DNA from: Galbibacter sp038433465
Lineage (GTDB): Bacteria > Bacteroidota > Bacteroidia > Flavobacteriales > Flavobacteriaceae
Assembly: GCF_038433465.1 (NCBI RefSeq)
Contig: NZ_JAESVF010000002.1
Span: forward strand, 124,001-188,000
Reading direction: 5' to 3'
DNA: 64,000 nucleotides
Under the pieces are notes generated by a model. It did no database searches, had not been told where the DNA came from, and saw nothing but the letters and a program-made list of their open reading frames with translations. The position numbers and the translations under genes are program-made. Within the stretch, counting starts at the first letter, position 1, and every line of letters starts with the position of its first letter. Shown here one piece after another: positions 9,271-16,390 of the stretch.

Positions 9271-10711
9271 AAAAGGAATACTAAACAAAACACTAAAATT
9301 GGGCGTTGTTGGGTTTGTTGCTGCAACAAGTCTTTATTCTTGTGTGCCTGCTGTAAAAAGTTTGGAAGCAGATGCTTCGGTGCCTGAACAATTTAATTCT
9401 GAAACAACAGATACCGTAAATACAGCACTTATTAAATGGCAAGATTATTTTAAAGATCCGTATTTGGATTCGTTAATAGCAACAGCACTACAAAACAATA
9501 AAGAGCTTAATATTACATTGCAAGAAATCCAAATTGCAAAAAGTGAAGTACGAGCCAAAAAAGGGGAGTATATGCCTTCTATAGGTTTGGGTGCTGGAGC
9601 AGGCTTGGAAAAGCGCGCACGTTATACCAGTCTGGGTGCCAATGATGCTACAACCGAAATTAGACCAGGAGAGGAAATGCCCGATCCGTTACCAGATTTT
9701 ATGTTGGGAGCTCACGCTTCATGGGAAGTAGATATTTGGGGTAAATTACACGATGCAAAAAAAGCAGCCGTGAGTAGGTATTTGTCTTCTGTTGAAGGAC
9801 GAAATTTTGTTATTACCAATTTAATTGCTGAAATAGCAAACTCTTATTATGAGTTGTTAGCACTCGATAATCAGTTGGAAATTGTTAGTCAGAATGTAGA
9901 AATTCAATCCAATGCCTTACGAATTGTAAAACTTCAAAAGCAAGCAGCAAAGGCAACCGAATTGGCAGTGCGAAAATTTGAAGCCGAAGTTCTGCATACC
10001 AAAAGTTTACAGTACGACATTCAGCAGCAAATAACAGAAACCGAAAATAAAATCAATTTTTTATTGGGTAGGTATCCTCAGCATATCGAAAGAGATGTCG
10101 CAACATTTGCAACTTTAACACCAGATATTATTCATGCAGGAGTACCAGCACAATTGTTGGAAAATCGTCCGGATATCAAGCAAGCCGAATTAGAATTGGC
10201 AGCATCAAAACTAGATGTAAAAGCCGCTAAAAAACGTTTTTATCCAAGTTTAGATATTTCAGCAGGAATAGGTTATCAAGCTTTTGATACGCAGTATTTA
10301 TTCACTTCTCCGGAGTCGTTGTTATACAATATTGCAGGAGAGTTAACAGCGCCATTAATTAACAGAAGCGCTATTAAAGCAACGTATTATAGTGCAAACG
10401 CAAAGCAAATACAAGCAGTTTACAATTACGAGCAAACTGTTTTGAATGCGTATGTGGAAGTTGCAAATCAGTTATCGAAAATTGAAAACGTCAAACAGAG
10501 TTATGAACTTAAAAATAAAGAAGTTGAAGCCTTAACGAAGTCTATTGAAATTTCAAACATTCTCTTTAAATCTGCTCGAGCAGATTACATGGAGGTTTTA
10601 ATGACGCAACGCGATGCGTTGGAATCGAAATTCGAGCTTGTTGAAACCAAAAAAGAACAAATGAGTGCGATGGTAAATATGTACCGTGCCCTCGGTGGTG
10701 GATGGAATTAA
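9260..10711 (+). CDS. TolC/NodT-family outer-membrane efflux lipoprotein
   Basis: Outer-membrane channel of the pump, 483 residues. The signal peptide ends at LYSC with lipidation Cys28. Two OEP repeats show in the paired coiled-coil stretches, with the family signature AQLLENRPDIKQAELELAASK at about residues 302-322 and GGWN at the end. It overlaps the permease stop by 11 bp. The AAGG preceding the ATG is too close to act as a normal ribosome binding site, so coupling to the permease is likely. Followed by hairpins and a terminator. Confidence 0.95.
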   Translation: MKNKKGILNKTLKLGVVGFVAATSLYSCVPAVKSLEADASVPEQFNSETTDTVNTALIKWQDYFKDPYLDSLIATALQNNKELNITLQEIQIAKSEVRAKKGEYMPSIGLGAGAGLEKRARYTSLGANDATTEIRPGEEMPDPLPDFMLGAHASWEVDIWGKLHDAKKAAVSRYLSSVEGRNFVITNLIAEIANSYYELLALDNQLEIVSQNVEIQSNALRIVKLQKQAAKATELAVRKFEAEVLHTKSLQYDIQQQITETENKINFLLGRYPQHIERDVATFATLTPDIIHAGVPAQLLENRPDIKQAELELAASKLDVKAAKKRFYPSLDISAGIGYQAFDTQYLFTSPESLLYNIAGELTAPLINRSAIKATYYSANAKQIQAVYNYEQTVLNAYVEVANQLSKIENVKQSYELKNKEVEALTKSIEISNILFKSARADYMEVLMTQRDALESKFELVETKKEQMSAMVNMYRALGGGWN

Positions 10712-10789
10712 TCCCTTTTTATTGATTTGAAAAATAGTGTTAGTAGGTTCCCCCGTTCTTACACTTTTTAGGATTAATTCTTACTTATG

Positions 10790-10860
10790 ACTTTAATAGT
10801 TTCAGTAAAGTAATAAGGTTTCATTTCTCGATTTAGTAGTTCGTTACCATTACTACTAAA
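10790..10860. other. Two inverted repeats downstream of efflux operon
   Basis: ACTTTA/TAAAGT (10790-10795 with 10806-10811) and a perfect 9-bp repeat TTTAGTAGT/ACTACTAAA (10832-10840 with 10852-10860, 11-nt loop) lie just before the terminator. No ORF lies in 10712-10946. They could be 3'-UTR structure or a protein site. Confidence 0.4.
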
Positions 10861-10863
10861 GAT

Positions 10864-10900
10864 AAAACCCTTTCAGACTTTTATTTCTGAAAGGGTTTTT
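10864..10900. terminator. Bidirectional intrinsic terminator
   Basis: A 13-bp perfect stem AAAACCCTTTCAG/CTGAAAGGGTTTT with a 10-nt loop and T-runs on both strands. It can end the efflux operon from the left and the tRNA-Pro transcript from the right. Confidence 0.85.
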
Positions 10901-10946
10901 GTTTGATTACAATTAAAGGATTAATTGTATGGATATTGTAATGTAG

Positions 10947-11021
10947 TCGGGATGAGAGGATTCGAACCTCCGATCTCACGCCCCCCAGACGTGCACTTTA
11001 ACCGGACTAAGCTACATCCCG
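10947..11021 (-). tRNA. tRNA-Pro(GGG)
   Basis: Read on the minus strand this folds as a 75-nt tRNA. The 7-bp acceptor is CGGGATG/CATCCCG. D arm: GCTT/AAGT. Anticodon stem: CACGT/GCGTG around loop CTGGGGG, giving anticodon GGG. The T arm is GGAGG/CCTCT around TTCGAAT, and the discriminator is A. CCA is not encoded. The 5' half is the phage attachment core. The prophage supplies the DNA upstream of this tRNA, so its present promoter is prophage-borne. Confidence 0.95.
10979..11021. repeat. attL core (43-bp direct repeat, left copy)
   Basis: Identical to 51094-51136. It begins CGCCCCCCAGACGTG and ends CTACATCCCG, covering the anticodon loop through the 5' end of tRNA-Pro. The left copy lies within the intact tRNA gene, so the junction keeps the tRNA functional. 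Confidence 0.95.
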
Positions 11022-11121
11022 AAAACCCTGTATTTGCGGGGTTAGAGCATTTTACTGCCCTTTTTAAAACTCATTATTTTATCGAATTTTACCATATTTT
11101 GGCATATTTTTAGTTATTTTG

Positions 11122-11141
11122 TGTGCAAATTTTGTGCAAAT
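11122..11141. promoter_or_regulatory. Putative integrase arm-type sites, left arm
   Basis: Two copies of TGTGCAAAT (11122-11130 and 11133-11141), spaced 11 bp, i.e. one helical turn, about 100 bp inside the attL core and just before the integrase start. The same pair with the same period occurs in the right arm. The match by motif, number and spacing suggests integrase arm binding. Confidence 0.6.
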
Positions 11142-11163
11142 TTTTAACATTTTAAAACCACCA

Positions 11164-12381
11164 ATGATAAAAGCCACAATCATAGTAGACACAAGGCGTA
11201 AGACAAAAAACGGCTATCCAATTAAAATTCGTGTTCGTGATAGTGAACGTAACGATAAAATTATACCGTTATACACTTACAGCCAAACAAAAAAATTAAA
11301 GCAAACAGCTACTATAATAGAACGTAATGCGAATCTAATAAAAGAGCTGAAATACTGCAATGATAATAAGCTTGATTTTGAAACTTCATTAAGAGTAATC
11401 GAGGGAGGAGTAACAGAAGAAACGGAAATAATTGTACTAAAACATAAATTAGAGAGGTTAGAGCAAAGTAATAGCGTTGATTGGATTAAATTCATTAAGC
11501 AAATAGCTGAAGAAAAAAGGTTAGAGGGAAAGAGTACGCAAGCCTACGAAGATATAATAAGAGAGTTTAAGCCGTTTCAGGTTATGAAGCCGTTAAGACT
11601 TTCAGATATTACTTTTGAATGGGTTAGTAAATTCATTGTTTATAAGCGTCGTACAGGGTGTAATGATGGTGGTTTATCTTACTACCTTAGAACATCAAGT
11701 ATCGTTTGGAATCAAGCTAAAAAACGTAAAAAAACAAAAGAAGATAATCCTTTTGTCGGACACGGTATAAAACGTTCCAAAGGGAAAGAACTTGATACGT
11801 ACACGCCCGAAGATATAAAAAAACTGTTTGGTTATGAATCCATGTACACCCCAAAAAATCAAATGTACAAGGTAACCAGAAATATAGAGATATTTCTTTT
11901 TCAAATAGCAATAGGTGGACACGACTACGCAGATATAGCAAATCTAAAATGGACCAACATACACAAAGACAGAATTAAATTCAAACGATTTAAACAGCGA
12001 AATAAAAATGTATCTAATCCGTTAGTAGATAATAAATTGTCAGAATTTGCCTTGTCGATAATTGACAAATACGGAGATAAAGAAAGCGAGCGTATTTTTA
12101 GTTTTATTCCTAATCCAGAAACAAAGAAGTACACAATGTACAGAAGTCGAGTAGGAAAGTCGTTAAATACAGTTAGTAAGAAATTAGGTATAGGAGCATT
12201 GGCAACTAAAACACCGAGATACATTTTCAGAACGTTTGCAGGACAGTTGCTATTATCCGACCTTATTATTATGAATATACAAGGACACGTTCCAGAGGGC
12301 ACTACATTCGGGTATCAAGGCAATATTCCTTACGAGGTTCAAGATAAAGAACATGATAAGGTTTTAGATTTGATTTTTTAA
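11164..12381 (+). CDS. int: Tyrosine-type phage integrase
   Basis: Site-specific recombinase for integration at tRNA-Pro. From ATG 11164 it is 405 residues. An in-frame TTG at 11119 would put the start inside the arm sites, so I prefer the ATG. An N-terminal arm-binding part begins MIKATIIVDTRRKTKNGYPI, a SAM-like core-binding domain spans about 103-205, and the catalytic domain is C-terminal. Visible catalytic features are Arg356 in RYIFRTFAG, His375 in QGH and the presumed nucleophile Tyr384 in TTFGYQ. At the first Arg box it reads IAIGGHDYADIANLKW, so the usual Arg appears replaced by Gly. Confidence 0.9.
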   Translation: MIKATIIVDTRRKTKNGYPIKIRVRDSERNDKIIPLYTYSQTKKLKQTATIIERNANLIKELKYCNDNKLDFETSLRVIEGGVTEETEIIVLKHKLERLEQSNSVDWIKFIKQIAEEKRLEGKSTQAYEDIIREFKPFQVMKPLRLSDITFEWVSKFIVYKRRTGCNDGGLSYYLRTSSIVWNQAKKRKKTKEDNPFVGHGIKRSKGKELDTYTPEDIKKLFGYESMYTPKNQMYKVTRNIEIFLFQIAIGGHDYADIANLKWTNIHKDRIKFKRFKQRNKNVSNPLVDNKLSEFALSIIDKYGDKESERIFSFIPNPETKKYTMYRSRVGKSLNTVSKKLGIGALATKTPRYIFRTFAGQLLLSDLIIMNIQGHVPEGTTFGYQGNIPYEVQDKEHDKVLDLIF

Positions 12382-12701
12382 TAAAAACCGAGAGGGTGTC
12401 AATACTTTTTCCTTACGCCTGTTGGGTGTTTGCCTGTTCCCTTACGATTTTACAGGAGAGCTACGATTAAGGCTTTATTCTCGCATTGTATATCTAACTC
12501 GTTTCTTAACCTTTGTTTCGGCTTTAGTTAATTTTAAAAAGTCCTTTGCCTAAATTCTAGTAGGGTAATAGCGGGGGAGCCTTTACGTCAATACAACGAC
12601 CTTACCACGTATTACATTTACAATAAACACAACTGCTAGTACAGTTTGCCATTCGACCGAGAAACCTCAATCCATCGGCGTTTATCTTCAATCAAAGGAC
12701 T
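12382..12701. other. Non-coding, GC-richer block between int and the XRE operon
   Basis: No convincing ORF on either strand. Base composition is visibly richer in G and C than the phage genes around it, and several inverted repeats are present, which in an AT-rich genome is typical of structured RNA. The right part (12538-12703) has a closing stem and is listed separately. In 12382-12537 I see no clear gene or site. Confidence 0.5.
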
Positions 12702-12703
12702 TT
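12538..12703. ncRNA. Candidate structured RNA with 11-bp closing stem
   Basis: AAAGTCCTTTG (12538-12548) is perfectly complementary to CAAAGGACTTT (12693-12703), enclosing 144 nt. Inside are AACTG-CTAGTA-CAGTT, GGTAA/TTACC and CCGA/TCGG helices. A T-rich run follows the right arm on the plus strand, and a T-run follows the left arm on the minus strand, so direction cannot be fixed. The right arm overlaps the stop codon of the leftward gene at 12702. No match to a known RNA family is claimed. Confidence 0.4.
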
Positions 12704-12887
12704 ATTTTTTTTCAGATTTAAATACTGTCGCAATTACGGTAATTAACAATACAAGATACACGTACCAATACTGAATTAGTAATTGCGTTTCTGTTAATTC
12801 TGGATTTGAAAATCTAACGTACATAGTTAATGCTATCATAACTAAAACTGCTATGTATAATGATAAGTTTTTCATTTTAATACCCAT
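12702..12887 (-). CDS. Small two-helix membrane protein
   Basis: 61 residues with two predicted transmembrane helices (about 8-25, SLYIAVLVMIALTMYV; about 38-54, YWYVYLVLLITVIATVF) and a charged tail. It overlaps the upstream XRE gene by 16 bp, so the two are co-transcribed and probably co-translated. No known family recognised; a small membrane partner of a regulator, possibly in immunity or exclusion. Confidence 0.6.
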   Translation of the reverse strand: MGIKMKNLSLYIAVLVMIALTMYVRFSNPELTETQLLIQYWYVYLVLLITVIATVFKSEKK

Positions 12888-13108
12888 TCTTTACCTAAAA
12901 CCTTTACTATCGCTTCTAACTTTTTTAGAGTAGGGTTTCCTGCTCCTTTTTCAAGTTGCGAAACCTCTCTTTGACTTAATTTAACCCCTTGCGTTTCGGA
13001 AACCTTAGTCGCTAAATCTTTCTGAGTCAAATCCATTGCTCTGCGCGCTCGTCTTATTTCTTCCCCTATAGCCATAGGGTTAAAATTATGTAATAATCGC
13101 TTTATCAT
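12872..13108 (-). CDS. XRE-family helix-turn-helix regulator
   Basis: A 78-residue protein that is almost entirely an HTH_3 domain: IGEEIRRARRAMDLTQKDLA, then SQREVSQLEKGAGNPTLKKL, then a last helix LEAIVKVLGKEW. A second in-frame Met at residue 12 is an alternative start. It is transcribed divergently from the early genes; -7 boxes for both directions lie in the 106-bp divergent region. Likely a repressor of one or both divergent promoters. A second regulator is at 18079-18708. Confidence 0.85.
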   Translation of the reverse strand: MIKRLLHNFNPMAIGEEIRRARRAMDLTQKDLATKVSETQGVKLSQREVSQLEKGAGNPTLKKLEAIVKVLGKEWVLK

Positions 13109-13112
13109 AATA

Positions 13113-13120
13113 CAAATATA
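13113..13120 (-). promoter_or_regulatory. Promoter -7 box for XRE operon
   Basis: TATATTTG on the minus strand, matching TAnnTTTG, only 5 bp before the first ATG. That favours a leaderless message or the second Met (residue 12) as the real start. Confidence 0.5.
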
Positions 13121-13183
13121 AGTCTTTTTATTTAAATATGATATATTTATTATAAAATATTACGTTTATATAATAATTTATAC

Positions 13184-13191
13184 TACATTTG
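13184..13191 (+). promoter_or_regulatory. Promoter -7 box for rightward early genes
   Basis: TACATTTG matches TAnnTTTG, 24 bp before the ATG at 13215, with TTTA about 16 bp upstream as a weak -33 element. Likely drives the 13215-16177 early cluster. Confidence 0.55.
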
Positions 13192-13214
13192 TAATGTAAT
13201 TAATTCAATCATAA

Positions 13215-13577
13215 ATGAAAGAAGTAAGAATAATAAAAGGTTTAAAGTCGCAATTAAAGACGCTTGAAGCGGATGCGGAAATTTTAAAACTTGAATTAAG
13301 CAACAAACAAAAAGAGTACGTATCAAAATTAGAAGCTGTTAAAAACCTTAAAGAAAAGATTAGTAACCTTGACAGTAGTAATACTCTTAAAGTAAGCGAA
13401 CACGCAATTATACGATACTTTGAAAGGGTAAAAGGCTATGACATTTCAGAAATTGAAAACGAGATACTATCGAACGAAGTGGTTTCTTTAGTTCAGAAAC
13501 TCGGAGGTACAGGAGGTTATCCAAGCGGAGGGTTTAAAGTATTAATGAAAAACTACACAGTAACAACAATAATATAA
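13215..13577 (+). CDS. Early phage protein, coiled coil plus conserved C-terminal domain
   Basis: 120 residues. The N-terminal half is a coiled coil (about 5-55). The C-terminal half has VSEHAIIRYFERVKGYDISE, a pattern I have seen in short phage proteins, and ends in a beta-rich GGFKVLMKNYTVTTII. First gene after the early promoter. Function unknown. Confidence 0.7.
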   Translation: MKEVRIIKGLKSQLKTLEADAEILKLELSNKQKEYVSKLEAVKNLKEKISNLDSSNTLKVSEHAIIRYFERVKGYDISEIENEILSNEVVSLVQKLGGTGGYPSGGFKVLMKNYTVTTII

Positions 13578-13580
13578 ACT

Positions 13581-13907
13581 ATGACAGCTTTAAAAAACAC
13601 AAAAGAAAATAAAATTTTCACAGAAATACTTAAAACAATAAATGAGACTGACTGGGTTGGAAACACAACTTTTGAAAACATAGAGCCTTGTTTAACTGCT
13701 ATCAATTTAGAATGTGGAAGAAATAGCGGATGGTATAAGCCAAGCGTAATTAGATTAAAAGGTATTCCTGGAATGTTTTTAGTAAATGAAGATGGAAGTT
13801 TATTGTATGATTATAGAATTATAAAAACTGAAAAAGGATATTTAAAAGAAACATTATCTATGTCTGCATACAATGAACTAGAAAAAAAATATTGTAAATT
13901 ATGTTAG
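13581..13907 (+). CDS. Hypothetical early phage protein
   Basis: 108 residues, soluble, 3 bp after the previous stop. It contains WYKPSVIRLKGIPGMFLVNE in mid-sequence and a lysine-rich C-terminus ending KKYCKLC. No family recognised; the spacing supports an operon. Confidence 0.65.
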   Translation: MTALKNTKENKIFTEILKTINETDWVGNTTFENIEPCLTAINLECGRNSGWYKPSVIRLKGIPGMFLVNEDGSLLYDYRIIKTEKGYLKETLSMSAYNELEKKYCKLC

Positions 13908-13935
13908 ATATTAAACAACACTAATAATTAAGATT

Positions 13936-14364
13936 ATGAAATTAGAATTAAAACATTTAGCACCTTATTTGCCTTATAGCCTTAAAGTAAATAGATATGA
14001 TGCATATGAATTTTTTAACCCTTTAGATTTAATGGGGTTTTCTTATGGTAAGGCAGAAATCTGTAACGAAGGTATTCTATCAAAAGACATTGCACTAGAC
14101 AAAATAAAACCAATTCTAAGACCTTTAAGTGATTTAACAAAAGAAATAGAACACAAAGGTAGGAGGTTTATCCCAGAAGCTGAAATAGAAAACTTATTCG
14201 GAAGCTTCGAATTGAATCATAACCCAGAATTATTACATTTTAAATTAGATTCTTGGACTACCTGGTCAGACTTACATTCTGTAACATCAAAACTTTTCGA
14301 ATGGCATTTCGATGTATTCAATTTAATACCAAATAATCTAGCAATTAACATAAATGATTTATGA
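13936..14364 (+). CDS. Hypothetical phage protein (MKLELKHLAPYLPYSL type)
   Basis: 142 residues, soluble, beginning MKLELKHLAPYLPYSLKV, an opening common among small phage and prophage proteins of Bacteroidota. It has conserved-looking aromatic-rich segments (LDSWTTWSDLHSVTSKLFEWHFDVF). Function unknown. Its end overlaps the next gene by 11 bp. Confidence 0.7.
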   Translation: MKLELKHLAPYLPYSLKVNRYDAYEFFNPLDLMGFSYGKAEICNEGILSKDIALDKIKPILRPLSDLTKEIEHKGRRFIPEAEIENLFGSFELNHNPELLHFKLDSWTTWSDLHSVTSKLFEWHFDVFNLIPNNLAININDL

Positions 14365-14620
14365 AAAAAATAGCAGTATGTACATTAATTATGGTAAAAT
14401 GGGTTACATAGCAAAAATGCCAAAAAATAGTGCCTACAAAACTGATAAGCCAAAGTTTAAAGAAGGCAACAAAGTTGTTGTTATTAAAGCACAAAACGAC
14501 TACGAAGTAGGTTATAAAGGAATAGTAACAAACTTTTACATAGATGCTTTTTCGCATTGCTACACTTTAGATAACTTACCTAATTCAATTGATTATCGTT
14601 GTTTGGATAATGCCACATAA
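14354..14620 (+). CDS. Hypothetical phage protein, SH3-like pattern
   Basis: 88 residues, overlapping the previous gene by 11 bp. The central part FKEGNKVVVIKAQNDYEVGYKG looks like a small beta-barrel (KOW/SH3-like) strand pattern, by inference only. The first Met is used because of the coupling; a later Met at residue 9 is possible. Confidence 0.55.
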   Translation: MIYEKNSSMYINYGKMGYIAKMPKNSAYKTDKPKFKEGNKVVVIKAQNDYEVGYKGIVTNFYIDAFSHCYTLDNLPNSIDYRCLDNAT

Positions 14621-14653
14621 CGGACGAGTGTATGGCAAGTGCCTACACATAAC
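14614..14653. repeat. Hairpin flanked by CACATAAC direct repeats
   Basis: CACATAAC at 14614-14621 and 14646-14653 flank a hairpin GTGTA-T-GGC/GCC-TACAC (14628-14648). It includes the stop codon of the preceding gene. It could be an mRNA 3' structure or a recombination scar. Confidence 0.4.
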
Positions 14654-14681
14654 CTAATTAAAAGACATAAATATTAAAATT

Positions 14682-15008
14682 ATGAGTAAAAATAACCAAG
14701 AATACATTAAGGCATTTGCTATACACAATGTTAGCAAACGTTACGGATTTAAAAAAACAGAACTTCACGAAGGAATGAGTTTTGTTTTAGATTGTAGCTT
14801 TTATAAAACAAAATACGATGACATTTATATAACAGACTATGATTTCAGAAATGCAGATGATTTAGAAAAAAGAGGTTTGTCTATGTTGTTTTATAGAAAG
14901 CGTGGTGTTATGAACACACAGATGATAAGTAACGAACTATTGAAAGATGAAACTGCTTTTAATTATGCTTTAGATAGCTTTAAAACCGAATGTAGTAATG
15001 TTTGCTAA
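14682..15008 (+). CDS. Hypothetical early phage protein
   Basis: 108 residues, soluble, mixed alpha/beta by eye (SFVLDCSFYKTKYDDIYITD in the middle). No family recognised. Transcribed with the flanking small early genes. Confidence 0.6.
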   Translation: MSKNNQEYIKAFAIHNVSKRYGFKKTELHEGMSFVLDCSFYKTKYDDIYITDYDFRNADDLEKRGLSMLFYRKRGVMNTQMISNELLKDETAFNYALDSFKTECSNVC

Positions 15009-15054
15009 CAAACATATATAATGCAAATACATTAATAACAAAAAGTAAATGATT

Positions 15055-15282
15055 ATGGATGATAAATTAGAAGAAATATTAAACGATAGCGAAGAAACAA
15101 TTGAAAGGTACGAACACCAAGTAAAGGACTTAGAAAACAAGATAAGCTTTTACTCTCAACACAAACTTGAAGAAGAACTTAGAATAACTCGAATAAAATA
15201 CGATTGCTTAAATATGGCGATTTATAAGTGGAGAAAACAACAAAACGAATTAAAGGGCTTACTTAATGCGTGGCGTTCTTAA
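15055..15282 (+). CDS. Small coiled-coil protein
   Basis: 75 residues, almost wholly helical (EETIERYEHQVKDLENKISF). An ATG six bases upstream (15049) is also in frame; I chose 15055 because its product begins MDDKLEEIL. Function unknown. Confidence 0.55.
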   Translation: MDDKLEEILNDSEETIERYEHQVKDLENKISFYSQHKLEEELRITRIKYDCLNMAIYKWRKQQNELKGLLNAWRS

Positions 15283-15303
15283 ATCTAATAAAACTAAACA
15301 ATT

Positions 15304-15351
15304 ATGACACTATTAGACGAAGTAAAAGAGCAATACTTAACACTGAATTAG
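15304..15351 (+). CDS. 15-codon ORF, leader peptide or remnant
   Basis: ATG to TAG encoding MTLLDEVKEQYLTLN, ending one base before the ATG of the next gene. It reads like the first helix of a longer phage protein, so it is either a remnant after deletion or a short translated leader coupling ribosomes to the next gene. Confidence 0.3.
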   Translation: MTLLDEVKEQYLTLN

Positions 15352-15352
15352 A

Positions 15353-15730
15353 ATGAAACCACTAAACGGACAATGCGAGGAAGATTTTGCAAGTTGGGCA
15401 AAAGAAAATAATACACTTGAAACATTCTTAGGTGAATTAGCATTAAGAGTAGGTATGGTTTTAGTGAATTTCTATGATTTACCAACACCAATGCAATTCG
15501 GAGTAATTCAAGAGTTTGCTGACTCAAAGGGATTTGAAATTTATATCCACCCATATACAGCATTAGGTGAAATGGGAATAGACTTATTACTTACGGATGG
15601 TACACTTTGTGTTCTTTGTTACAACAAAAAAGGTGAGTTTATTTTTGATTTAATAGACTTAGAAACCCGCCAAGAAGCACAGAAACAAGCAATAATAAAG
15701 TTTAACGAAATTTATAATAATCAAAAATAG
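15353..15730 (+). CDS. Hypothetical early phage protein
   Basis: 125 residues with an N-terminal helical part (ASWAKENNTLETFLGELALR) and a beta-rich C-terminal part (GIDLLLTDGTLCVLCYNKKG). No family recognised. Start follows a 15-codon ORF by one base. Confidence 0.65.
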   Translation: MKPLNGQCEEDFASWAKENNTLETFLGELALRVGMVLVNFYDLPTPMQFGVIQEFADSKGFEIYIHPYTALGEMGIDLLLTDGTLCVLCYNKKGEFIFDLIDLETRQEAQKQAIIKFNEIYNNQK

Positions 15731-15735
15731 TAATT

Positions 15736-16008
15736 ATGAAATCAACATTAATTTTAATTATTTCCTTACTAATGTTATTTATTTTTATAGGGAAACCAGA
15801 AATTAAGTTTAACCCTTTTAGTTTCAAACTTCACGGATGGGTTCAAATGTTAGGATGGGTATTCCTTATTTTAGCAATGGTTTTAATATCTTATAAAAGC
15901 AATAAAGAACAATACATCAAAGGTTTTAAAGATGGCGCCGAACATTTAGCGAATGAAATAAAAAAAGATTTAACTTCTAAAGAAAAAGAAAATGGAAAAA
16001 ATAATTGA
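15736..16008 (+). CDS. Small membrane protein
   Basis: 90 residues with two hydrophobic helices (about 3-19, TLILIISLLMLFIFIGK; about 34-53, WVQMLGWVFLILAMVLISY) and a charged helical tail. It overlaps the next gene by 17 bp. Early-region membrane protein of unknown role. Confidence 0.6.
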   Translation: MKSTLILIISLLMLFIFIGKPEIKFNPFSFKLHGWVQMLGWVFLILAMVLISYKSNKEQYIKGFKDGAEHLANEIKKDLTSKEKENGKNN

Positions 16009-16177
16009 AAACCTAATAATCGGACTAACTGAACAAAGAGCAGGTTTGGTAGATAGAATTAAAAACACTGACGCAAATAGCATTAATTTCTTAAATGAAA
16101 AACAAATTATTGAAGAACAAATAAGCTGTATTGATAATCAAATAGAAAATCACTTAAATAAAATAACATCAAAATAA
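15992..16177 (+). CDS. Small helical protein
   Basis: 61 residues, heptad-like (NEKQIIEEQISCIDNQIENH). Starts within the previous gene. The stop codon touches the operator palindrome that begins at 16177, so this is the last gene of its transcription unit. Confidence 0.5.
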   Translation: MEKIIENLIIGLTEQRAGLVDRIKNTDANSINFLNEKQIIEEQISCIDNQIENHLNKITSK

Positions 16178-16219
16178 TTTAGAATCATTCTAAATAGTAA
16201 CAAAAATAATTTATATTTG
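16177..16219 (+). promoter_or_regulatory. Phage palindromic operator (copy 1) and promoter
   Basis: ATTTAGAATCATTCTAAAT at 16177-16195, followed 16 bp later by a -7 box TATATTTG (16212-16219). Drives the small lipoprotein/membrane cassette starting at 16250. Spacing to the -7 box is longer than in the other four copies (7-8 bp), so control here may differ. Confidence 0.65.
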
Positions 16220-16249
16220 TAACAAGTATAACCTTATAAATTTGTTATT

Positions 16250-16390
16250 ATGAAGAAGTTAGTATTAATTATGGCTTTAATCCTTGGAGCAGTAACACTT
16301 CAATCTTGCGACCACGATACAGCCGACAAAACCACTCAACTATATGGAATCGAAAAAGACAAAATTAAACCGCCAGGGGATAGAGGTTAA
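16250..16390 (+). CDS. Small phage lipoprotein
   Basis: 46 residues. A signal peptide MKKLVLIMALILGAVTLQSC has a lipobox LQSC and lipidation Cys20, leaving a mature peptide of about 27 residues (DHDTADKTTQLYG and a charged end). It starts 31 bp after the -7 box and overlaps the next gene by 47 bp. An exported early or lysogenic protein; a role in exclusion is possible but unproven. Confidence 0.7.
   Translation: MKKLVLIMALILGAVTLQSCDHDTADKTTQLYGIEKDKIKPPGDRG

Noticed and set aside
8643..9329. 228-codon open frame on the minus strand across the RND permease end
   Set aside because: It is the antisense of a full-length, clearly homologous permease; the product has no domain and reflects codon bias of the real gene.
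10925..11113. 62-codon plus-strand ORF across the tRNA
   Set aside because: It is simply the reverse complement of the tRNA and its flank.
11119..11163. TTG start extending the integrase by 15 residues
   Set aside because: It overlaps the two arm-site motifs, and the ATG at 11164 begins the recognisable N-terminal domain.
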